Below the pieces are notes generated by a model. It saw only the letters and a list, made by a program, of their open reading frames with translations, was not told the DNA's origin and searched no databases. From positions 57,383,491 through 57,447,490 of the forward strand of contig OX104130.1 in assembly GCA_944470555.2 (NCBI GenBank): a stretch of DNA of 64,000 nt, written 5' to 3'. The position numbers and the translations under genes are program-made. Every line of letters begins with the position of its first letter. The stretch's first letter is position 1. Of this stretch, positions 24,341 to 36,215 are shown one piece after another. The DNA comes from Heterobilharzia americana (Eukaryota; Platyhelminthes; Trematoda; Strigeidida; Schistosomatidae).

Positions 24341-25054
24341 TTTTGTAATCTTGTCATTCATTATTATTATTCCTTATTACACTGTCATAATTCAGATAAA
24401 TCCTGTATTTTGACTTCGGATTTTTTTCGCATAATTTTAAAGTTTGTTTTTCACTTATTAAATCTTTATTTGGAGGTGTAGCTTTTGAATTCCTAGGAAG
24501 ATTCTTTACAGTATTCTTATTTGATGTTCTGGGTTATAATTATCAATGGAATACAGTATGCTTGTTCTATTTTATTTGAAACGTGACGGTTAAATGCAAC
24601 AAAGAAATAAGATTTTTCAAAGCATCATATCTCCGGTTGGTTTGGATATCTATAAAAAGGTTAAAATAAAGTTCATTGTAGCCTGGAATAATTTGTAGGA
24701 AGAGAATACATATTAATGGATATCAGTCGATTCGAAACAATCAGGAAACAATAGGGGATTACTATGTTTAATAACTTATAATTTTAGGTAAGAAAAGGCT
24801 GTTTTCCATCAGCAGCCTTGATGAAATCTAATAGATATTGATTCTGCATTAAAGTGCTTTTTTTGACCCCAACACACTACGATGCGGGTAATTTCCGTTG
24901 CCGAATATCAGTCAAGATAAAATGTATTTCCTTTTTTTCTTGTGAAAACATCCAAGAAAAAGAATATCTCCACCCACTTCATGCAGTGAATGGTTCCATG
25001 GTTCGTAATTATTGTAACAAAACTCAATACTATTTGTTGAGATGTTTTTAATTC

Positions 25055-25278
25055 TCCATTGTTATACTGGATCGAATTGTTCGACCTCTGTTGTCATATG
25101 GATGGTTATGCAGATTCCTCGATATTGCCCGAATATTCATAATGATAATTTATTTGGTTGTGGCTAGCAGAAGAATCCCAAAGAAGCATTTCATCCAGCC
25201 GACGAGTCCCAAAGGGGATGAAACTCGTGTCCTGGATTCCTTTGCTAGCCACAACCCAGTAAATTATCATAATAAGAT
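25055..25278. mobile_element. SINE-A fragments in head-to-head inverted arrangement
   Basis: Left piece: the head complement ('gttcgacctctgttg', 'cctcgatattgcccg') and 'ggttgtggctagcag'. Right piece is the inverted 'ctagccacaaccc'. The flanks are also inverted copies ('aatgataattta' near 25138 and 'taaattatcat' near 25260), so the unit is a near-palindrome of about 140 bases ending 43 bases before a CFAP46-like exon. Confidence 0.7.
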
Positions 25279-25320
25279 TCAATACATTAAAAAATTAAAT
25301 ACAAATAAACAATTACTTAC

Positions 25321-25457
25321 ATTTCATTAATTTTTCTAATCTAAACTGATTGATGTGTAAACGTGTAGACCATTGTAGAACTACCGTCGAACGTAACCCA
25401 GTCAGTGTTGAAATGACACTCATAGTTAATGGTTGTTCCAGCTCCTGTTCCACTAAC
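25321..25457 (-). CDS. CFAP46: CFAP46-like protein, penultimate exon
   Basis: Minus-strand exon from acceptor 'aattag' at 25458 to a consensus donor gtaagt at 25320; 137 bases, entering phase 2 and leaving phase 1. It encodes 'LTGLRSTVVLQWSTRLHINQ' in its centre. This matches my recollection of the CFAP46 C-terminal segment with 'LSLAG.RS.VL.QW', where W-S/P-T follows the hydrophobic strand. The preceding Glu-Leu-Glu-rich residues and the following 'FRLEKLMK' continue the alignment, and the next exon begins 'YLLDQV', as expected. This exon has no ATG and is too short for simple ORF finding. Confidence 0.8.
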
Positions 25458-27740
25458 CTAATTAACATTTTGAATCAGTAAAATCAACCATAATCTCATT
25501 AAGACAGTCTAGCAAGTTATCACGCACTGCTCATTGAAATGAAAGATAATCAGTAAATGAGTTTTAGATATTATCATCATAAATCCATAAATTCAGTACA
25601 TCGCATCAAGTCCAAAGTTTTCAAAATCCACTCAATGACCTTGTGCACATTCTCTCAGGAGGCAATGGGTCTTATATATTGTGTGAGGGCTCATGACATT
25701 TACTACACGACTTCCAAAACCTTAACGGTCCCTGAATTTTCGGAAAACAAAATCCTACACTGACATCAAAGGTCACAGTAACCGTGAGAAAGTCAGGGAT
25801 CTATAAACTACATTTTAAAAAGTGTTTGTTACAAGTGAATTTCGCTGAGATGCGTTAAAAAATATTCTATGAACTGGTGGACTCCGTTGCTGATATCCCA
25901 TAAAAAACGCTACTAATTACAGTAACAAGTTGACACGTATTGTCCAACAAATGTTGTCAAAGCTTAATATCGCTCAATTCTCTTTTGACGACCTAAGAGC
26001 ATCATGAAACTGTTCTAGAACACCAAATCTGCAAACTTATAAGAGATTACTAATGCGCAAAAGGAATGCCAGGGGTAACAATATATCGGTGACCAAGCCA
26101 GTTGATCAACTTTGACGTATGTACATTGTGGGATGTAGAGATATGCGGAAAGTGTTATTCACAGAGTTAAGAGAAGGAACTAGAAATTATATTCCCAGTT
26201 TTAAAGTTACTGCTGAGCGGTAGGCATATATAAAAACGGACGGAGATTACATTTTCACAAATGACTATAGATTAGGAAAATAACTAGGAATTCTGGTAGT
26301 ATTCGAGTTTAAGTTTTCGATAAGTAATAACTGTCAAGGAATAAATCAGCTGGAGAGGTTCTGGTGAAGTCAGTGGTTGTTAATCATAATTTGCAAATGG
26401 TTCTTGAGCAAAATGACATAGAAATGTTAGTCAACAATGAAACTTTCGATCACAATCTGATTAATTGCTTCAATTAAGAGAAGAAATTGTTAGTCAGAAG
26501 GGGATGATGCTGGAAAATTGTAGTCTAGTAAGAACTTACGTTTTATGTGCATTTATTCTAATCTGCCTGAGACGACTAGTTCTGGTGTAAACTTTATCCA
26601 GGAAACAAATAAAGTGACAATCTATTGAAAAAGAAAAACGTGACCAGGTTATTAAAACAAAATATATTGTTGATTGAAAAACAGCTACTGAAAAATAATC
26701 TGGATTGTTGTATTAAAGACCCATAGGTAGTAGTCTTTTCTAGTTGCTTAAGTCATAAAATATTATCATTATATAATATAATTCTGAGATTTGTGATTCT
26801 TTATCTAAAGTAAAGGAAGACTTTTCATGAGGCTAAATTATTTACGTGTTGAATTTCACAGGAATTCCATGCTGCTATATTCCTTACAGTATTAGAATCG
26901 TACAGAAGAATTAACAAACAGAATAATAGAAATCTTCTTCACTTCACTGAAGTGAGTGGAATGAAATGTGTTCAAAGAAATCCATCTTCAGTCTTCAACT
27001 ATTATGGTAATCTCATTTCTTATTCGATTACAACGTTATCCTGTCTTCAGATTTTTCCAGGTAACTTTAAACCCCAATTTTGACCTACTGAGTTCAATTT
27101 TTTATGTTTCATTACATTTAGTTTTCTGAATACTGCTAACTTATCTCTACTCACCGACGCACGCAACTTCTTGTTCTAAGTTCTGCAGTATTCGTTTCCT
27201 CTATACCCACCTGATTTTACCAGAATTTTCTTTCGAATAAAGTATCTATATTTATAGCATCATTACATACTATTTTGACATTATTTCGCTTCGGTCAGCT
27301 TCCTTACTTCGCTATGTCGTTGCTGCGTTTTGATCGAACTTGGTGAATTAAAGTGTGTTAATGTTGTATTGTAATTTGTTATTGTGAATATTATATGTAG
27401 GTTGTAAGCAGCTGATGAGAATCACCGAAATAACAAAACGGATCCATATTATTCCTCTCCATTGTTTGTCCTCACCCTTCTAAGGATTGGTTATTTTTCT
27501 TCTAAACAATAGCTGAGCTCACTTGTTGTTCGTCGTCCAAGACTATTTCTAGCCTCCATACTGACTAGTAAATGACTGCCTATCCTGGCGACTTAAGATG
27601 ACTTCCTCGAATTTGTAAATATGTGAGCAGTTACAGGAAGATCGTAAACGGTTTCCAGAGCGATCAGTAAACAAAAAACAATCTATAAACAACAACCGGT
27701 GAGCAATGGTGGGCGACGAGAGCGAAAGACATGGAGAAGG
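25458..27740. other. CFAP46-like intron region, no exon found
   Basis: At least one exon of about 100 bases (phase 1 in, phase 2 out) should lie between 25458 and 34153, but I could not identify it. Candidate plus-strand splice-flanked ORF at 26872-26951 was considered and not accepted. No RNA gene is seen. Confidence 0.4.
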
Positions 27741-27744
27741 CATT

Positions 27745-28550
27745 AGTAATAGGTAATACTCGATAATCATTGACGTCCTTCAGGACACTGACAAGAAGAA
27801 GACAGTGGCTAGTCAGATCATCGTCGAAGAGAATGGGTTTCTGATGATGTCTAAGGACAAACAGTTAGAACGCTACATGGAACCCTTCGAAAAAACGTTC
27901 ATCCAGCTTACAACCATACTTCAGCTGCTCAACACGCAGCCCAAATCTGGAAGGGATGTGAATGTTAAGTCTTCCGCCCCCTTGAATGTGAGAAGGTTGT
28001 TTCAAGTCTGAAACAATGCAAATTAGCAGAGCCAACGGTTTGCCAACAGGAGTCTAAAAAGTTTAAGTTAGAAAATTACTGAGCTAAGTAACGGAGATAT
28101 TAGGTAATGTATGATCACCAGGAACAGTTCCACCAGACTGGTCCAGATCACTGAAAATTCTTATGCATAGTAAAGTAGAGGATTCTTCGTATGAAAACCA
28201 CAGAAAGATCAGTTTGACTGATAAAATCACCCTGTGAATGATGTTGAAGTTAAGCGAAGGCTACTAGGTAACAAAGGCAAGTCATTTGATGAGGTTGTAA
28301 ACCTTCTACGACTGAGGTGGCTTACACATGCCAAGTAGCTACCCACGTTGATTTGCAATGTTAGCTGAAATAGAATTCAGTTAGAAGAAAAATAGCCAGA
28401 CCAAGAATTAGCACCTGTGCATGAAGTGCTATGTATGGTGTAGACTATCTGTCTGAGTTCCTTCTAATACCATAAATCAACGAATACAGATGACGAGTGA
28501 AATGGCTGAAAATCAGTCAGGATGGTGCAGATGCATTCACTTTTTGATTT
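27745..28550 (+). mobile_element. RTE family 1 fossil with internal deletions
   Basis: Plus-strand remnants of an RTE ORF: a segment near 27790-28010 corresponding to the linker before the RT domain ('QLERYMEPFEKTF', 'KSGRDVNVKSSAPLN'), then directly near 28245-28340 a C-terminal block 'KGKSFDEVVNLLRLRWL', and near 28500 the terminal block that is complementary to the 20740 region. The RT core is missing. The 68-codon ORF at 27805-28011 is part of it, not a host gene. Confidence 0.7.
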
Positions 28551-29019
28551 CTCTTAAAGCTTGAACATTTTCACTAACTTATTTTTTAACTTCTTCTTGC
28601 TCCCACACACCACTGTCGACTCTGATATCACTTTTTCGACCCACTTTTTCTTTGTGTGTTGTGAAGTGTATAAAGTTGAGCTGATCATATTGTATGCGAC
28701 ATTCTACGTTGACTGTTTGTCTTACCTCTATCATTCCGGATAATCCTATTCGACACTGAGACTTTCTTTCATTCTATGTTTCTTTCTCTCTAATTTCTTA
28801 TAAGCACTGTCTAATTTATCCCACTACATTAAGGTACTTTCTCAATCAATGTATGGGCGATATATTGACACATTGAATACAGATAAACAGATTGGATTTT
28901 TTACTCAAGTTCAGCCCTTTATTTTGGACGTTATACTAACATTGCAGTTACAGAGATATCTTATATAAGAGGCTGATTAAAAATCTTCCATTGGAATGGT
29001 TACCTTGTCAGCAGTGCCT

Positions 29020-29021
<2 letters not shown>

Positions 29022-29099
<78 letters not shown>
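29022..29099. repeat. (TA)n microsatellite
   Basis: About 39 uninterrupted TA units. A minus ORF reading Tyr-Ile repeats through it is an artefact. It abuts the 3' side of the Penelope-like fragment. Confidence 0.95.
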
Positions 29100-29101
<2 letters not shown>

Positions 29102-29229
29102 AATCACGTGGTGATGTTTCATCATGATGTAAATAATCAATAGAGTTACTAAAATTGGAAAATGAATATTGATAGAAACAAGAAGGGGAAGAGGTGTACA
29201 AAGTAAACCTAGAAGTCACATCATATTGC

Positions 29230-29640
29230 TGGTCACGGTAATGAAAGTGGTCTAAAAAACTTCTTTTGGATACAAAGGTTAGATGTATTTGTCAAGGTGG
29301 AACGCAATTGCCTCTGGTATGTGAAGTAACTGAGTGCGTAATCCATGAGATAATTTAATTGGAATCTGATGGATAATCTTGAAGGCTTTTCCAGTAACCA
29401 CTTGATGTCCTGTGTCAACTAAGTGTGCAAGTATGGAGCTTTTTATGGTTCTAATTTGTCCCTTGTTCAACCATGATAGGTGATGCTCAGAAATTCGACG
29501 ATGGAACTGCCTCATTGTACGCCCAATGTAACTAGATCCACAGGAGCAGTTGGATTGATAAATGCACTGTTTGCCAACAGTCACATAAGCTGTACCAGAA
29601 GTCAACATTTAAACATTGTGGAGCAAAACGTGTTCTTTTT
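29230..29640 (-). mobile_element. Penelope-like element fragment with GIY-YIG endonuclease domain
   Basis: A minus-strand ORF (29608-29279, 109 codons) encodes 'CIYQSNCSCGSSYIGRT' followed by 'RQFHRRISEHH'. This is the GIY-YIG nuclease fold as found at the C-terminus of Penelope-like retroelements: a Cys-rich core, the YIG strand, the catalytic-type Arg after it and the conserved Glu in 'SEH'. The first strand is 'CIY' rather than GIY. No RT is seen upstream, so the copy is a 5'-truncated remnant. A related frame continues at 29233-29418. It is a selfish-element enzyme, not a host repair gene. Confidence 0.85.
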
Positions 29641-29764
29641 GAAAACTGTTTAATGTGTCTAGAACTAAGGTGATAGCGTAATACATACTAAGCAAACTAA
29701 ATTCTATTTCATTCATTTAGACTAACACGAAGCCAAGCTATCTTGCGATAATGATTGTGTAATT

Positions 29765-29925
29765 TTGGTTGTCATAGTAAATACAACTCCTCGGAGGGTC
29801 GTAGATGTGCAATCCTGAGGAGTCCCGTACTATGACGAAATATCCGTCTAGTAATCCTCAACTTTCAGTGGTTTGCTAACTAATATCAGTCTGTGATGAA
29901 TATTACCTTGAAATCAAGTATAAAT
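29765..29925 (+). mobile_element. SINE-B, 3' fragment
   Basis: Contains 'gaggagtcccgtacta' followed by 'gacgaaat', 'ttcagtggtttgct' and the tail 'gaatattaccttgaaatc' in plus orientation. It is 5' truncated at the tRNA-like part. Confidence 0.75.
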
Positions 29926-30179
29926 TACGCATTTGGCTTCCATAGACCATATAAATCATCAGCATGAGCAACATCTCACCTCGAGATGAACTACTTTGTT
30001 TCAGTCTTCTTAAAATGCGTTGTTTCAGCAACTCAGCTGCTGTTGGCTTATTCTAGTCATGACTTTCTCTCAACAAGAGTAAACAGTACTTGTGAAAACA
30101 GTTTCTGGAGTAACGCATTTTTACTAAAAGTTGGTCGATAAAGTAATGTGATACACTATTTAGTTCTAAATGTTTAAAG

Positions 30180-30348
30180 GGTGTCTAAGGGTGATATCGA
30201 GGAGATCGTGTGAGGAAGAAATGAAAGCTTATGGGCAAACATAGAGCCAGGTTTAAAAGACTGCAGAGAACAGAGTGCAATGGAGACGCGCTACTGAAGG
30301 CGTAGGTTCCACTAGGAGCCCAAGGGACAAATGATAACAATAATAATA
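30180..30348 (+). mobile_element. RTE family 2, 3'-end fragment
   Basis: Short 5'-truncated copy ending 'ttccactaggagcccaaggg' and a (TAA)-type tail ('ataacaataataataat'). Upstream it has 'gaggagatcgtgtgagg' as in the 58.3 kb copy. Confidence 0.85.
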
Positions 30349-30589
30349 ATGGCTAAATCCCAGATGCTCTCTGTATTATATTTTCATGACGAACTAGATA
30401 TAGGCTATACTTTTACAAATCTCAGCGTGTTTGAAACGAAAGAATTCTAACATTTCACGTAGAAGTCTGGTTAGGGAAAACATAGGGAAATAATGAAAAG
30501 CAAAATACCAAAGATACATTAATGAGTTCGTAAACGTATAACCGATCTCCTCGGACAATCCTGTATCATCATTGTGTTTGAGGGTAATA

Positions 30590-31000
30590 TTCGTCATTCT
30601 GACACCAGCTGGAGAATCAGTGGAAACATTGGAGCATTGGACACTATGAAACTCCTCAGTAAAGCCTATGCACAACCCTGTGAGAGATCAAGCCAAAAAC
30701 CCCCTGATCTTGCGGCAAGCACAAATGCTAATCAGTGGAAATTGATGGTAGCTGAGCTATACTGTGAACTGACAGAAGTCAGAATGAGTTGACCACTGGA
30801 TTCCAACCCACAGGGTGAGTGGCAAAGTGCTGACTGTGAGACTTGAAGGCCCCATACTCGATCCTTCACAGGACCATGGGTGCACACCACCTAGGAGGCC
30901 TATACTAGGTGGAAACAGTCACTCATTGCTTCGGGGTTTCTACTTTTCCTCCAACTGATATCGGCCAGTGATTAGTGCTACTTTTATATCATTCGATCCG
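30590..31000. mobile_element. SINE-B composite with inverted ends
   Basis: 30590-30690 is the minus-oriented tail segment ('gacaccagctggagaa', 'aaactcctcagtaaagcc'). 30770-31000 is a plus-oriented body and tail ('gggtgagtggcaaagtg', 'gtgcacaccacctaggagg', 'cctccaactgatatcgg'). ORFs on both strands through it are artefacts. Confidence 0.7.
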
Positions 31001-31149
31001 CACAAACCATCAATTCAGTGATTGTTTTTTAAACCATGAATAGCAGTCATTAAGTTCGAAATCATATGTATTGTTTTATATGTGTGCTGTTATTTGCATT
31101 CTCCTTCATCATATAAGTGAGTCTAAATATAATCCCAGAGTATTACTGA

Positions 31150-31525
31150 AAGGTAGGGACTAGCAGCGGAATCTGGGACGCGCGTTTCGTCCTATTTGGG
31201 ACTCATCAGCTGGATGTACCGGCCTCCCAGTGAGGGACGCAACAACAATAAAACTATGCCCGCCTCACAAGAAGTGGCTTTTGTAACTCGGTGGTCTAGT
31301 GGATAGCCCTGTGGTGTTTGAAGTGGTTGGTCCCAATCTCTAGTCCTGGTGGGCACGACACCACTCACTAGGAAACAGGTACTTCCAGCGGTCCTAAATT
31401 CTGCTGCTAACCACTATCCATCATTAACATATCAGCAAAATGCAGGCAATATCGAGGCATCCTCATAGGAGCCCATATGCCAATAGAGACCGGTCAATTC
31501 GGTCCACTCAGTGGTGGGATAATAC
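31150..31525. mobile_element. SINE-A composite of opposed copies
   Basis: 31155-31260 is a minus-oriented body ('gcggaatctgggacgcgcg', 'gactcatcagctggatg'). 31270-31525 is plus-oriented with an A-box-like 'ggtggtctagtggata', degenerate B box, 'cactcactaggaaacag' and the head segment 'cgaggcatcctcatagg'. Confidence 0.75.
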
Positions 31526-34153
31526 AAACAACGACATTAATCCCAGCGTGTTTAGAAAATCATAACAAGATTTTATCATGAGTTTCATATTTTCATGAGA
31601 TAAACAAGGAACGACACACACTTTCCATGGCATATACATACAGATACCTTGATTATTGAATTGTTTTTGATGACAAATGACAAGGGCCACATGAACTTAC
31701 GATAACTAGTTAGAAATAAACAGTCTGAACAATAAATCAGCTAACCATTGGCTTAAACACAGAAATTGCTACATGTACTGTTTAACAGTATATATTTTGA
31801 TGCTTTATAAAAATCCAAGTATTCTGCTGAAGAAGCTGTGGCGTACACAGTTAAAAGTTAAGGAAAATGTTTTGATTTTCTAAGCACTCTAGGACTATAT
31901 AAAAACTTACTCATATAATGATGAAATCTGACTCGAGGATAAGTTTTGTTCAGAACATTCGTAACAACTATGGTCTGAATGTTTATATATCCTCCTTCGT
32001 TGGAATATTGAGACAAAAGGTTTACAGGGGCCATCTCAGTTGTATATGCGTGTACAACGGATCAAATAGCATGGATATGTTTATCACTTACGTCAGTAAG
32101 CAAGAATTTTTTTTATCGAAATAACTGAGAAACGATCAGTAATAATGGTAGATCAAACCAATCCAGAATGTGTTCCATTGTCGATGCATGGGACAGCAAA
32201 GAGAAACTGGTGATGGAAGTAAGTACAAGAATCATTATCTCTGCCTAGTAATCAATAGTAGCCAAGAGGTGGTTAACTTTACTCCATCTTATTTGCTCAA
32301 AATGCTTGAATTGGTGCAAATATTCGCAGTAAAATTTGCTGTAAAAGTGTAGAAGAAAACTGTACATTTTACCCTGCACTGTGAACGTATGTACAGAAAT
32401 ATCAGCTGCAGCTCTATTAAACCTAACATTGACCATTTATGATTGACCATTATCGAAATGTTCATCATCGCATTACACCTACATTTTACTGATCAAGGCC
32501 ATCCTTTTGTTCCACTGGGATACACTTACTTATGTTGCGCGACACTTTCTAGTTTAAAAGCGCCATTCAGGCATTCATGTAAAGAAAAGTAAATGAAATA
32601 CCGAAATGAAACAGAAGTGAAATAACAGCATACATAAATGATTCATCGGTCTAATCTTCAATTTTTCATTTGCGTTATGTGGGATTGAAATGAAAAGTAG
32701 TTTGGGGGAAAGGAAGCATTCTATCTTTGTGTGGTGTAAACTAAAAGTTTAGACTTGTTGCCTTACATTGTCTCTAAACAAGACTAGGGACAAATTGATT
32801 GATAACGTAAGATTTACACGGAAATGGAGAATTCTCGTAGTCTACTATTACAGTTTCTTATCAATTGTAGTGAGAAAAAATGAAGAAAGAAACCTGGAGG
32901 GTAAGATTGATACAAGATAATGAAAAGCCCAATAGTTGCTGAACTAAACTATGCTCTTGATAGCCTTGAAAATAACCATAATAAAATTTTAATCATGAAA
33001 TAGTAGAACTGGTAGTGATAGTGCATAATTCCATTTCACATTCAGACCGTTCATAAACATTATTACTTATGATATAAAGCTTGTGGGTAAAAGATAAACA
33101 ATTTGACATAAATTAACACTGGGTTTGAAGGTGGTTCCAATCATCTCTAATAAGAACTGAGAATCTAGGAGTAATAAAAAGATTGTCTCAGCCTATCCTG
33201 GGACTTACCAGAAGTATGCATGTCTGTACAAACTTCCTTAAAGTAAAGCCTAGGTCATTCAGACTCTAAGGTTAGCAGTGAAATTACTGACATTCTTCCG
33301 TGTCCAACATCTTCAACCTCAATCAGCTAGGGATATGTCACACATTCTGTGTTGCTTCTGTCATTTTACCTTCAGTGAATCTTTAACTCATAAGTCTAGG
33401 AACCTGGTTCTTATGCTTGAAACTCTGTCCACCTACCTAGGTCTGGAAAAGCATTGTAAAGTCTTAGTTGTCATACAACAGATGGGGCTTATTGCACAAA
33501 CAAACACTTGGTTGCTGAGGTAAATCGCAGCTTTGTGTATAGCACAGTATCCAGTAGATTCCAAATACAAGAACTATTTCCGGAAAGCTTTGATTACCTG
33601 GGAATATGATATTCAAGATATGCAAATATAAGGTGGTGTTCTCAGCGTTGTGTCCAGTATGTGAACTTCATTCAAATGTTTCTAGTTTAACGGAGTAAAT
33701 AATTAGGTAACAACCCAAGTTCTGCCGCATTTTTGGCTAGTACCACCTACATCCTGTCACTTTTTGGAACACTCATTAGGAAAAATGACAACTTATATGA
33801 AGAGTTCGTTTTTGAAACCTTATACACATTTGAAAAATACATTCATTTTTGGATACTAGAGGTAAAATGTAAGTATAGAATGTGGACACCGTGACAGAGT
33901 GTAATTTCATATTAGATTAGTCTATCCAATGTAGCTCGTAGTGATGCAGCATTATTTACGTAGTTAAGACTAATATAATATGGAATTACTAGATGTAGAA
34001 GTTGGTGGGTCCTCAATGTCAGTTGATGTAGCGAGTAACGATAGGATTTGATCACGCCAAGGATGGCGTTGATCCATTGGTACACGTTATTATCACAAAA
34101 AATAAAATATAAATGAAACTTTCTACACATTTATAAAACAAGAAGTAACTTAC
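31526..34153. other. CFAP46-like intron region
   Basis: Downstream of the donor at 34153. No exon could be confirmed here; one 40-base candidate near 33580-33622 fits in phase but has weak splice sites and no convincing similarity. ORFs at 31508, 31918, 32170, 32245, 33278 and 33912 have no domain support. Confidence 0.4.
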
Positions 34154-34565
34154 TCGGGATAGATAAATTCACAAATACTGCTGGAGGTAAATATGATAAG
34201 AAACCCTCAGTGGTATAACTGAACAAGCCACTTGCTCCTTCACTTAGAAATACTACTAACTCTTCTTTAGACGGCACTTCACCTGATTCACGATCACCTA
34301 TTAATCCAATCCAACGTGAAGTGAACTGCTGACTACGTGATATTGGTTTGTTCAACAATAACTGAAAGTGATCATTTAGCGAATTGATGTTAACTGATTT
34401 TTCAACTTTTATACCTAAATCTCCATTGGATTCAGTATTTTTATTACCGTTTATTCTTCCAAAAGTATTAATAGTACTATCAGCTGAAGGTATTTCAGTG
34501 TCTAGAAATGGATCGACCAGATAACGTACAGACGTTGTACTAACCAATAAACATCCTGAATTTTG
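34154..34565 (-). CDS. CFAP46: CFAP46-like protein, exon with VDP and SRW motifs
   Basis: Minus-strand exon of 412 bases from acceptor 'tttgttag' at 34566 to a consensus donor gtaagt at 34153; phase 0 in, phase 1 out. It encodes 'YLVDPFLDTE', a low-complexity Asn/Gly stretch, then 'FTSRWIGLIGDR', 'VPSKEELVVFL', 'GASGLFSYTTEGFLSYLPP' and 'VNLSIP'. From memory, CFAP46 has the same order (VDP, FTSRW.G..G, a Phe/Tyr-rich 'f.Y...FLS' strand, 'NL'). The arrangement resembles a caspase/CHAT-like fold, but the catalytic His-Gly expected for an active protease of that clan is absent ('FSYTTEG'), which argues for a structural role. This is the best evidence for the family assignment. Confidence 0.82.
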
Positions 34566-34614
34566 CTAACAAATAAAAAGACAAGATGAATTTTGCAATA
34601 AAACACTGTCACCA

Positions 34615-35110
34615 AATTATGGAGATTCTATTTTTAAGGTAGTATTCATCACGGACTGACACCAGTTGGATAACCATTGAAAATGGGGGGGGGGGGGTTG
34701 GAGACCCGTCTCGTCCTAGTCTAGGACTCCTCAGCAGCAAATAGCCACAACTCCGCCGAGAATCGGAATCAGGACCTTCAGGCTCAAAGTGAAAGCACTC
34801 AACGCTCAATCACTGATTCAGAGTTAAATAGCCCATAGTTGCCTGCTTCTGTCGATTTGCGACATAGCCCAACTATCGTCCAAGGTCTTCATTTGGCATC
34901 CGCTTCACTTACGACTGGCTGACCCCACAAGTGACGGCTTCTCATTAGAACTTTGTGGCATGGCTTATGGTAATGTGGTTGCCGCGAAGTTCGTGAGTTA
35001 GAAACCTGGCGGGATTGTGGGTGCGCACTACTGAGGAGTCGCATACTAGAAAGAAACAGCTGTTCAGGGCGCCCAGGCTTTTAATGGTCCTCCATCTGAT
35101 ATATATATGC
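34615..35110. mobile_element. SINE-B composite with inverted ends and a G run
   Basis: 34615-34960 is a full minus-oriented element: tail, 'ctaggactcctcagcagc', B-box complement and the 5' body 'gcgacatagcccaact'. 34980-35110 adds a plus-oriented tail ('gtgggtgcgcactact', 'ggtcctccatctgat'). A homopolymer of about a dozen G lies near 34685-34698 inside it. The insertion begins about 50 bases upstream of a CFAP46-like exon acceptor. Confidence 0.75.
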
Positions 35111-36004
35111 ATATATATAAGAAGTTGAATTCAAGGTGAGTTTCAAATTAACTTGGTTCACAAAACAGCTGTGCAGTATAGATCTGATGGCAGAATAGTC
35201 TTGTTTATGACTTTGATAGTCAGTATCAGATGCTCAGAATGTGGAAGTCATCAGGTCTGAAGTAGTTTTGTTGCATACGTTTCATTCTCAAATTACGTAC
35301 TACATGCCAGTTACATTTTACTGTTTTGGAGAATATTTGGAGCTCAGGTGGATGATCTCTGTGGTATTGGGTTTTATTGAGCTGGGCTGTTCAATCGTGG
35401 AGTTTTCATCGTCTTTCTAGACGACATCAGAGTTGTCAATATCTCTCCTTTAGTGATTCAGTAGCTTGTCCTGATCAACTTGTTTGTGGTTAGTTGTATC
35501 TTTTGATTGCTCTCATCGACTGCATAGATTTTCTTGTTAGCTGTCCCTCTGCTTGACCTCTGACCTTTCGGCTACTTATCATATTTCTTACTCATCAACC
35601 AGTAAGAAAGCTCATGACTAAACAACTCAAATCACAGAACACAATACAACCGAGACATTTTACTACCTAGATTGCACTCTATTATTCCAAGCATGAAGGT
35701 TATAGAAGTGTGAAATAAATGATTGCTGACAGAACTAAAAGTAAATAAAATGTTGGCGAATTAAACAAATGCAGAGACATACACGAAAAACGGTTAACAA
35801 TGTCAATAGTCATATTATACTTGACAAATTATTCACTTCAACATCCGTACTTTAGTTAGGGGCACGTTTCGATCTGCAGCATGCATTAGAGGGTAATTTA
35901 AATGTTTGCAAAATGCAAAACGTCAACTACTGAAATTACTTTAATCTTTGCTTATCCAGTTCATTCCTGCCAAATACATAAGTTAATTTAATAGATGGAA
36001 TAAA
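35111..36004. other. CFAP46-like intron stretch
   Basis: Between SINE copies in an intron of the minus-strand gene. No exon or recognised repeat seen apart from a short TA-rich tract at 35100-35120. Confidence 0.5.
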
Positions 36005-36215
36005 TTTAGAGGCAGTATTCACCATGGACTGATATCCTTTGGGGAACCATTGGAAATCTGGGAGCACTGGACAGCTGTTTTGTTCTAGTATGGGACTCCT
36101 CAGCAGTACGCACCCACAACTCGGCTTGAGATCAGATACAGAACCTTCATGTTTCACGGCGAACGCGTTAACCATCCAACCACTGGGTCAGTTTTCAGTG
36201 GTTCACAGTTTGGGA
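36005..36215 (-). mobile_element. SINE-B copy
   Basis: Well-preserved minus-oriented copy: 'tcaccatggactgatatcc', 'gacagctgttttgttctag', 'atgggactcctcagcagt', 'cgcacccacaac', then the complement of the A-box region ('gcgttaaccatccaaccac'). The 79-codon minus ORF here is repeat-derived. Confidence 0.8.

Noticed and set aside
26480..26620. Minus-strand coding segment ending at a consensus gtaagt near 26536
   Set aside because: The frame looks like the tail of a repeat-encoded ORF and gave no resemblance to the missing CFAP46 segment.
26872..26951. Plus-strand exon candidate with acceptor 'atttcacag' and donor GAA|gtgagt
   Set aside because: Only 80 bases, no recognisable similarity and no partner exons on the plus strand nearby.
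28977..29219. ORF with Tyr-Ile repeats
   Set aside because: It is a translation of the TA microsatellite.
33912..34130. Minus ORF immediately downstream of the CFAP46-like donor at 34153
   Set aside because: No acceptor lies before it, and its overlapping frames are equally open; it is most likely intron.
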